Origin: Sulfitobacter geojensis
Lineage (GTDB): Bacteria > Pseudomonadota > Alphaproteobacteria > Rhodobacterales > Rhodobacteraceae
Direction: 5' to 3'
DNA: 64,000 nt
Assembly: GCF_000622325.1 (NCBI RefSeq)
Contig: NZ_JASE01000005.1
Location: forward strand, 2,542,001-2,606,000
The notes beneath the pieces are model-generated. The model was not told the DNA's origin. It saw only the letters and a program-made list of their open reading frames with translations, and ran no database searches. The position numbers and the translations under genes were made by a program. This document shows, piece by piece, positions 58,170-64,000 of this stretch (position 1 is its first letter; every line of letters starts with the position of its first letter).

Positions 58170-58835
58170 ATGCGCCGCACAGATCGACTTTTTGACATCA
58201 TCCAGATCCTGCGCGACGGTAAACTCTACCGCGCGCAGGACATTGCCGAACGGCTGGAGGTATCGACCCGCACCATCTACCGCGACATGGACACGCTAAG
58301 CGCGTCGGGTGTGCCGATCGAGGGCGAGCGCGGCGTGGGCTATATGATCACCCAAGCCATCAGCCTGCCGCCCTTGACCCTCACCGCATCCGAGTTGGAA
58401 GCACTGAACCTCGGGCTGGCGATCGTGGGGCAAGCCGCGGATGACGCGTTGAAAACTGCTGCTGAAACACTGGCAGACAAGATTGACGCGGTGCTGCCCG
58501 CACAAACCATCGCGGAGGCAGAGGCCTGGAAATTCGCCGTCTACCCTTTTGCCGATCCGACCCGCAACCTCACGCATATGCCGCTGCTGCGCTCCGCGAT
58601 CAAAGCCCGCCAAAAGGTCCGCCTGACCTATACCTCACGCGAAAATGCCGTCACCAGCCGCGTGATCCGTCCGCTGCATATGGAATACTGGGGCCGCGTC
58701 TGGACCCTGACGTCGTGGTGCGAATTACGAAACGGGTTCCGCGTCTTCCGCCTTGATCTGATCGAAAGCGCCGAAGCCCTGCCCGACCTCTTTGTCGATG
58801 AACCGGGCAAGACATTGGCAGATTACGTGCCTTAA
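58170..58835 (+). CDS. YafY/WYL-family transcriptional regulator
   Basis: The 221-residue protein has a DeoR-type helix-turn-helix at residues 1-55 (DRLFDIIQILRDGKLYRAQDIAERLEVSTRTIYRD) and a WYL-type domain from about 130, with RPLHMEYWGRVWTLTSWC in place of the canonical WYL strand. AGGAG stands before the ATG. It is the second gene after a promoter that carries a perfect inverted repeat, which suggests self-repression. It converges on the Lin0512 gene with a four-base stop overlap. Confidence 0.88.
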   Translation: MRRTDRLFDIIQILRDGKLYRAQDIAERLEVSTRTIYRDMDTLSASGVPIEGERGVGYMITQAISLPPLTLTASELEALNLGLAIVGQAADDALKTAAETLADKIDAVLPAQTIAEAEAWKFAVYPFADPTRNLTHMPLLRSAIKARQKVRLTYTSRENAVTSRVIRPLHMEYWGRVWTLTSWCELRNGFRVFRLDLIESAEALPDLFVDEPGKTLADYVP

Positions 58836-59200
58836 GCTTTCAGTTGCCAGCCGGATTGCAGCGGCAGAAACGCCTCGACCGACGCCTGCGCGACTACAAT
58901 CGTTTCGCCCCCCGCCGGCACGTTCAGCCCGCCCTGCACGGCGCGTACCTCGGCCTTGCCACGGGGCAGTTTTGCCGTCAGCGCCGCCAGATCCAGTTTG
59001 TCCGGTTCCTGCACACCGATTGTCACCTGCACCTGCATCTCTTCATGCGCAACGCCCGTCACGGCGAAAAGCGGCAGAGATGAGTGGCGCAGCGCGTCGT
59101 CAATCGCCCGGCCCGCCGCCTTGGTGTAATCCATCCCGTGCAGGTCGTTGCCCATACCCATTTCGATGATGACGCGGTGCATGTTTGTCAAATCACCCAT
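58832..59200 (-). CDS. Lin0512-family protein (second of a tandem pair)
   Basis: The 122-residue protein shows the Lin0512 family pattern: VIIEMGMGNDLHGMDYTKAAGRAIDDAL, VTIGVQEPDKLD and VPAGGETIVVAQASVEAFL. The role of the family is unknown. The ATG at 59200 has GGAG upstream and overlaps the end of the first copy. It is clearly related to that copy by its repeated layout. The stop overlaps the stop of the convergent WYL gene. Confidence 0.8.
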   Translation of the reverse strand: MGDLTNMHRVIIEMGMGNDLHGMDYTKAAGRAIDDALRHSSLPLFAVTGVAHEEMQVQVTIGVQEPDKLDLAALTAKLPRGKAEVRAVQGGLNVPAGGETIVVAQASVEAFLPLQSGWQLKA

Positions 59201-59555
59201 TTGCGCGCTCCATATCAAAGCCCACAGACAGCGCGACATTGGCCATCACGGTGGGATGCCCGCCGCCTTCCTGCTCCACAGGTCGCGCGACATCCAACCC
59301 GCCTTTCGAGACATTCACCGTCACATTCCCGTAAGGAAACACTGCTTTCAACACCTCGACATCCACACGATCCGGCTGTTGCACCCCCACATCCAGCGTG
59401 ATCCGCATCGCACTTTTATCAAATCCGAACAGTTCCGCCAGATTGATCGAATTGTGCCACAGCGCGTCGCGCACCGCGCGTTCGGCCGCTTGGGTGTAAT
59501 CGCCGCGCCGCAGCGACGATCCCATCCCGAATTCCACCAGTAACGTTTCGGCCAT
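59193..59555 (-). CDS. Lin0512-family protein (first of a tandem pair)
   Basis: The 120-residue protein has the same layout as its downstream copy: LLVEFGMGSSLRRGDYTQAAERAVRDALWH, ITLDVGVQQPDRVD and a Val/Met-rich end. GAGGAG precedes the ATG at 59555; a GTG lies one codon earlier. The pair overlaps by eight bases and follows the ABC ATPase gene after 12 bases, so all three should be translated from one message. Confidence 0.8.
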   Translation of the reverse strand: MAETLLVEFGMGSSLRRGDYTQAAERAVRDALWHNSINLAELFGFDKSAMRITLDVGVQQPDRVDVEVLKAVFPYGNVTVNVSKGGLDVARPVEQEGGGHPTVMANVALSVGFDMERANG

Positions 59556-59567
59556 CACGTTCTCCTC

Positions 59568-60674
59568 TCAATCAAACGGAAATACAAAACACCGGTCACG
59601 CGGGATCGTCAGCCACATCACCGCACCCGGTTGCGGCAAAAACACGTTTGGCACCGTCGCCCGCAGGGTCGATCCATCATGATCCATCACAAACTCGACC
59701 AGACTTTCCGACCCCATAAACCGCGCGCGGCTGACCACGGCGCGCGCGGGCGTGCCTTCCTTGGCGGTCGGGTTAGGCCCCTTGCCGGCGCGGTCGAAAT
59801 CGATGCGCACATGTTGGGGGCGGAACACGATTTGTACCCGCGTGCCGTCCGCAACGCCGGGGGCCAGAAACCGCCCGAAGGCCGTCTGTGCCAGCGCCCC
59901 GTCAACCGTTGCCTCAACCACATTCGCATCCGAGAAAAACGCAACCGCCGCGCGGTCGAGGGGGCGGGTATAGACGTTGTAGGGCGCACCCTGCTGCACG
60001 ATCCTGCCATCGCGCATCAATGCGATCTCATCCGCCATGCGCATGGCTTCATCCGGTTCATGGGTGACCAGCAAAACGGCGGTATCTTCTTCTTTCAGGA
60101 TGCTCAGGGTCTCGTCGCGGATGCCGTCGCGCAGCCGGTTGTCCAGCCCCGAAAACGGTTCATCCATCAACATGATCCGCGGCTTCGGGGCCAGCGCACG
60201 GGCCAGCGCGACGCGCTGTTGTTCGCCCCCCGACAGCTGGTGCGGATAACCGTCGATGAACCGCAAAAGATCTACCCGTGCCAGCAATTCCTCGACACGC
60301 GCGCGTTTTTCGGCCTTGGTGCCTTGCAGCCCGAAGGCGACGTTATCCGCCACCGACAGATGCGGAAACAGGGCAAAGTCCTGAAACATCAGACCGATTT
60401 CGCGGCGTTCGGGCGGAATGCGGAACACCGTGTCACAAATCAGCTTGCCATCCACATGGATCGTGCCGCTGTCTTGCATTTCAACGCCTGCGATCATCCG
60501 CAAGGTCGTCGATTTGCCGCAGCCCGACGGGCCCAACAAGCAGGTCACCTGCCCCGGCATGATTTGCAAGGACACGCCGTCGACAACGGTGCGCCCCGCA
60601 AAGGAGCGGCGCAGGTCCTTGATTTCAAGGCGCGGCACAAGCGACGGCTCGGCCATTTCAGGAGATAAGATCAT
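59568..60674 (-). CDS. ABC transporter ATP-binding protein, FbpC/PotA-like, without permease
   Basis: The 368-residue ATPase has Walker A GPSGCGKST at 48-56, Q-loop MFQDFALFPHLSV, signature LSGGEQQRVALARAL, Walker B IMLMDEPFSGLD, the H-loop VTHEPDEAM, and a C-terminal TOBE regulatory domain. This is the iron/polyamine importer type. No permease or binding protein gene is beside it. It stands between a sodium symporter and the Lin0512 pair. The ATG at 60674 or 60656 could be the start; neither has a strong ribosome site. Confidence 0.88.
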   Translation of the reverse strand: MILSPEMAEPSLVPRLEIKDLRRSFAGRTVVDGVSLQIMPGQVTCLLGPSGCGKSTTLRMIAGVEMQDSGTIHVDGKLICDTVFRIPPERREIGLMFQDFALFPHLSVADNVAFGLQGTKAEKRARVEELLARVDLLRFIDGYPHQLSGGEQQRVALARALAPKPRIMLMDEPFSGLDNRLRDGIRDETLSILKEEDTAVLLVTHEPDEAMRMADEIALMRDGRIVQQGAPYNVYTRPLDRAAVAFFSDANVVEATVDGALAQTAFGRFLAPGVADGTRVQIVFRPQHVRIDFDRAGKGPNPTAKEGTPARAVVSRARFMGSESLVEFVMDHDGSTLRATVPNVFLPQPGAVMWLTIPRDRCFVFPFD

Positions 60675-60708
60675 GGATATCCGATAGAATTACTCGGAAA
60701 AACTGCTA

Positions 60709-62067
60709 TCAGCCCCGCCGCATCGCCGCAAGCACCCCTGCAAACCCGACGCCCAAAACGACCAGACAAATCACCAGCAGCTGTTCGTATTTGTGCCCCT
60801 CGGGCAGTACGGCCGCAAACATCTCCCAGCTGCGCGCGAAATACGCAAATGCACCCAAGGCTGCCGCACCAAAGGCCACCAGATAGCCCCATAGCGCCAC
60901 CTCGCGCCGCATCACCAGCCCGACAATCAAAACCGGCGTCAGGAACATGGACGCTGTGCCAGTGACCGCAACCGCATCAAACAGCGTCGCATTGCCCCAA
61001 AGGGTCAGCGCCGTGCCGGCGACCATGAAACCCAGCATCACAACCCGCCCGCCAGTCAATGTGCGCGGCGCAAGGCGCAGCTCCTCGACCACCAGCCGCG
61101 CCGCAGAGGCAAGCGCCGAATCCAGCGTGCTGAGCGCAGACACCAGAAGCGACACCATGAGAGCAACAAAGACCCAAGGCGGGAACATTGCGGCCCATGT
61201 CCCGATCAGCTCGCCCTCATAGGCGGCACCGGTCAGGCTGGCCTGAATGCCGAAAAACCCGAAACCGATGATGCACAGGGTCGAGATCCAGAAAGCATGC
61301 AGGAACGACGCTTTGGTGGTGACCTCATCGGCGATAAATCCGCGATCCATCATCACCGGATCATGGGCGGGATAGGAAAACACCTGCAACGCGGCGACCA
61401 CCAAGAGAACCCAGCCGTTATAGGCGCCCGACGCGCCAGAGGCGGTCACTACCGCCCCCAGATCGAAACCGGGGCTGGTGATCAAGGCCATGAAGGCCAA
61501 ACCAAAGACCACAAGGAACACCAGCATTTGCACAACATCCGTACGCAACGCAGCCGACAAGCCCCCCCATGCGGAATAGGCCAGTCCAAGTGCTGCAACG
61601 ATCAGGATCGCCCCTGTGCCGCTGCCCGCCAGCACGGCATTAAAGATCAGCCCGACTACCAGCAGATTGGCAAACACCTCGGACAAAAGCCGCAGCGCGA
61701 TCACCAGATTGTAACAGCCCGTGCCAACCGGCCCGAACCGCGCCGCTAGCCAGTCCTGCATCGACCGCGCCCCGCCCGCCCGCAGGCGCGCCACGATGAA
61801 ACCGCCGCTCAGGAAAGATCCGTAATAGGCCGCATAGGCCAGGGTGCCCGCGATCCCGTAATAATACCCCAGAATGGCGGCGTTCATAAGCGAGCGTGCA
61901 AAAATCCACGTGGTGACCTGTGACAGCACCAGAACCCACAGGCCCGGTGCACGGCCCCTGACGCCAAGCCCACCGAAAAAACCGTCAACCGACGCGCGTC
62001 TTGGCGCGGCCAACAGACTGGCCAGCAAAATTGCGGCGAAGAGTACAATAAGAACAGTGGTTTGCAT
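60709..62067 (-). CDS. Sodium:solute symporter (SSS) family protein
   Basis: The 452-residue polytopic protein has about 13 hydrophobic spans and SSS-type blocks: VLSQVTTWIFARSLMNAAILGYYYGIAGTLAY near the N-terminus, GGLSAALRTDVVQML and LVSALSTLDSALASAARLV, the last matching the Na2-site region. The substrate is not shown by sequence; an organic acid or amino acid is typical. It precedes the ABC ATPase gene by 34 bases on the same strand. Confidence 0.87.
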   Translation of the reverse strand: MQTTVLIVLFAAILLASLLAAPRRASVDGFFGGLGVRGRAPGLWVLVLSQVTTWIFARSLMNAAILGYYYGIAGTLAYAAYYGSFLSGGFIVARLRAGGARSMQDWLAARFGPVGTGCYNLVIALRLLSEVFANLLVVGLIFNAVLAGSGTGAILIVAALGLAYSAWGGLSAALRTDVVQMLVFLVVFGLAFMALITSPGFDLGAVVTASGASGAYNGWVLLVVAALQVFSYPAHDPVMMDRGFIADEVTTKASFLHAFWISTLCIIGFGFFGIQASLTGAAYEGELIGTWAAMFPPWVFVALMVSLLVSALSTLDSALASAARLVVEELRLAPRTLTGGRVVMLGFMVAGTALTLWGNATLFDAVAVTGTASMFLTPVLIVGLVMRREVALWGYLVAFGAAALGAFAYFARSWEMFAAVLPEGHKYEQLLVICLVVLGVGFAGVLAAMRRG

Positions 62068-62158
62068 GGGCTTGCCTTGTGATAACGGGTGACCGCCCAG
62101 CTTTAGCCGTCAACGGGCAAAGCGACCACTGATGATCGCCCTGGTCCCGCAAATGTGA

Positions 62159-63310
62159 TCAGCTCGAGGCGGTCAAGTCGAATGTCGCGCGGGCCAGATC
62201 CTGTCCGTTGACCTGTAAAACCACCTCATGCGGCCCCGGATAAAGTGTAAAAGTCGTGGCCTCGCCCTTGAGGAAGTGGGCCTTTGACAGGCTCAGCGGT
62301 CGGCCTGCTTTGATCTCTGCCACCTTGAGTTTGAACACCTTCTCGGCCGTTTTGCCCCCGCCCCGCGCAAAGCGGATACGGTAATCCACCATCACCGGCA
62401 GGTCCTGATCTGCTGACAACTCACAGCTGATCGCCACCCGCTCGCCAATGGCATAGCGATCAGCCCCCAGTGTCAGCGCAGCGCGTACCGGCACATCACC
62501 GCGATAACCTAACAGCGCTAACGCCCCTGCGTGCCCTTGTTTCACCAGAACCCGCAGCGCGTGGCGAGTCATCCACGCCAGTTCTTTTGCATCTTGCCGG
62601 CCCGCGCGCGCCCAATCCTGTAGCAGTCCGATCACCACATCAGGCTCTGTTTTCGCGATATCATTCAAATGGTTCGCAACGGATCGCGTGACATAGCGCG
62701 TATCATCCGCGTGCAGATGTTCCAGAAATGGCACCCGCTGGGCGGTCTCAAGCGTGACCGACTTGGCCCAAGGCAGGCGCGGACGTGTGCCCTCGGATAC
62801 CAGACGGCGCACGTGGTAGTTATCGTCGCGCGCCCAACTGTCCAGACGGCCCAAGGTTTCCTCGGGCCAACGGTTCAGGAAGGGACGGATATAGAACTCC
62901 ATCGAAAAGCGCTTGGTCGCTTCATAAAGCAGATCAAGTGCGCGATCGCGGTGGGTCTCAAGCCCGTGACGCACCGCCAGAATACCCGGCAAAGCATGGA
63001 TGAAACGGCCGAAATCATCATCGCGCAAGGCCGGATCAAGGGGCGCGGGCATCGCGGCCTGCAACTGGTCTGCCATTGTCGGGAAATCCGGTGCCAGCTG
63101 ACTTTCAAGGCAGTCGGCCATCCATTCCAGACGCTCCATCAACTCGCGTTCGCCAAAGCCCGACAACACGTCGGCCTGAAAGCGCGCGGCATCAAAATCC
63201 GGCAATCCGGCAGCAATTTCTGCTGCCAGATCACCGATAGAGTCGGCATTGAACAGATGGTCCTTTAGCGAGAATTTTTCGGTCGTATTCTCGCCTGCAT
63301 TCCCAGCCAT
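62159..63310 (-). CDS. alkC: AlkC-type DNA alkylation repair protein with C-terminal Ig-like domain
   Basis: The 383-residue protein has a HEAT-like helical N-terminal part (1-270) with LRDDDFGRFIHALPGILAVRH and the AlkC signature RRLVSEGTRPRLPWA near residue 190, then VTRSVANHLNDIAK. Residues from about 280 on are a beta-rich, Ig-like domain (VDYRIRFARGGGKTAEKVFKLK, PGPHEVVLQVNGQ). AlkC removes N3-methylated bases without flipping them, and forms with this C-terminal domain are known. No SOS or Ada box is seen near the start. Confidence 0.85.
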   Translation of the reverse strand: MAGNAGENTTEKFSLKDHLFNADSIGDLAAEIAAGLPDFDAARFQADVLSGFGERELMERLEWMADCLESQLAPDFPTMADQLQAAMPAPLDPALRDDDFGRFIHALPGILAVRHGLETHRDRALDLLYEATKRFSMEFYIRPFLNRWPEETLGRLDSWARDDNYHVRRLVSEGTRPRLPWAKSVTLETAQRVPFLEHLHADDTRYVTRSVANHLNDIAKTEPDVVIGLLQDWARAGRQDAKELAWMTRHALRVLVKQGHAGALALLGYRGDVPVRAALTLGADRYAIGERVAISCELSADQDLPVMVDYRIRFARGGGKTAEKVFKLKVAEIKAGRPLSLSKAHFLKGEATTFTLYPGPHEVVLQVNGQDLARATFDLTASS

Positions 63311-63315
63311 CCCGA

Positions 63316-64000
63316 TTACATCGTGATGTTGGTTGCACCGCCATCCAGCAACAGGTTTTGCCCCACGATGAACCCCGCGTGGGTCGAACAGAGGAAGGCA
63401 CAGGCCGCGCCGAATTCCTGACGGGTGCCGTAACGGCCCGCCGGAATGGTTGCGGCGCGTTCACTACGCGCATCCTCAAGCGAGATGTTGCGCGATTTAA
63501 CCACCGCCCCGTCCAACGCATCAGCGCGGTCCGTGGCGTGAATACCCGGCAACAGGTTGTTGATTGTGACACCGGATCCCGCAACCTGACGCGAGGTGCC
63601 CGCGACATAGCCGGTCAAACCGGTGCGAGCCGAATTGCTCAGGCCCAGCACGCCAATCGGCGCGCGCACGGATTGCGACGTGATGTTTACGACGCGGCCC
63701 CAGCCACGGTCCATCATGCCAGGCACCAACGCTTTGATCAGGGCAATCGGGGCCAGCATATTGGCGTCCAATGCCTTGATGAAATCTTCGCGGTCCCAGT
63801 CGGACCACATGCCCGGAGGGGGGCCGCCCGCATTGTTGACCAGAATATCCACATCCGCCGCTGCCGCGATCACCGCGGCCTGACCTTCGTCGGTCGCGAC
63901 ATCCGCCGCTACCGTTGTGACGTTTACACCATAGGTGCTGCGCAAGCGCTCGGCTGACGCCTCAAGCGCCTCTGCGCCGCGGGCGTTCATCACCAGATTG
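63316..64000 (-). CDS. SDR-family oxidoreductase, 5' end cut by window edge
   Basis: The last 227 codons of an SDR gene are visible; the cofactor-binding N-terminus lies outside. ILVNNAGGPPPGMW gives the NNAG motif. Where the classical YxxxK stands, this protein reads GLSNSARTGLTG, so both Tyr and Lys are replaced (Ser and Arg). The C-terminal INNLLPGIHATDR and FIVGQNLLLDGGATN are typical. The subfamily with LSNxAR is known, and its chemistry is unclear. The stop is five bases before the alkC start, so both are probably in one transcript. Confidence 0.85.
   Translation of the reverse strand, partial: NLVMNARGAEALEASAERLRSTYGVNVTTVAADVATDEGQAAVIAAAADVDILVNNAGGPPPGMWSDWDREDFIKALDANMLAPIALIKALVPGMMDRGWGRVVNITSQSVRAPIGVLGLSNSARTGLTGYVAGTSRQVAGSGVTINNLLPGIHATDRADALDGAVVKSRNISLEDARSERAATIPAGRYGTRQEFGAACAFLCSTHAGFIVGQNLLLDGGATNITM

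Noticed and set aside
59631..60668. 345-residue plus-strand open frame
   Set aside because: Antisense to the ABC ATPase gene, which has all NTPase motifs.
1..64000. tRNA, rRNA, CRISPR, insertion sequence or integrase
   Set aside because: Intergenic gaps were read for these. No cloverleaf, spaced direct repeats, transposase or integrase-like frame was seen. The lysis pair at 16234-17411 is not joined to any phage structural gene.

Overview
This 64 kb window reads as the chromosome of an alphaproteobacterium of the family Rhodobacteraceae, most likely the Roseobacter group. The signs are a fairly high GC content; trpG-trpD-trpC-moaC-moeA-lexA in one run; a LexA operator of the alphaproteobacterial form GAAC-N7-GAAC; a fused 2-oxoacid:ferredoxin oxidoreductase; a Hint-domain secreted-type protein; and a holin of the gene transfer agent (GTA) release family. 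The genus is inferred from protein character and gene order, not from a marker gene. No rRNA, tRNA, insertion sequence, CRISPR array or prophage structural module was seen. Almost every gene looks intact; the first and last genes are cut by the window edges.

Layout. 1-1391 (minus): 3' part of a divergent polysaccharide deacetylase gene. 1555-7049 (plus): trpG, trpD, ung, trpC, moaC and moeA, mostly with overlapping stop/start codons, then lexA under its own SOS promoter. comEC (minus) overlaps the end of lexA. gltX and gltA follow, then a two-gene microprotein operon. 24177-12871 (minus): a long run with the fused oxidoreductase, an acyltransferase, murI, argC, ccmE, a GH108 endolysin, a GTA-type holin, ccmF, ccmH and a PaaG-like hydratase. 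A divergent LysR gene, a candidate small RNA and a secreted PRC-barrel-like protein precede purL. A MoxR ATPase and a von Willebrand protein form a minus-strand pair. 31137-36921 is the main accessory block: three related family 2 glycosyltransferases, a sulfotransferase and an FkbM methyltransferase.

The second half is mostly housekeeping: an unknown gene with pyrC and pyrE; dnaB with a DnaA box upstream; a secreted hydrolase; alr, a PqiA-like protein and a coiled-coil membrane protein; radA, cvpA, an orphan sensor kinase and purF; surE, pcm and an NlpD-like LytM factor; a Hint protein; tatABC with an AAA ATPase; a WYL-regulator operon with a clear operator; a tandem Lin0512 pair with an orphan ABC ATPase and a sodium:solute symporter; alkC; and a partial SDR gene.

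The observations most worth a second look are the GTA-type lysis pair set between ccmE and ccmF, the GT2/sulfotransferase/FkbM block with a degenerate sulfotransferase-like domain fused to one glycosyltransferase, the structured small-RNA candidate at 25334-25442, and the operator-overlapped promoter at 57741-57775.
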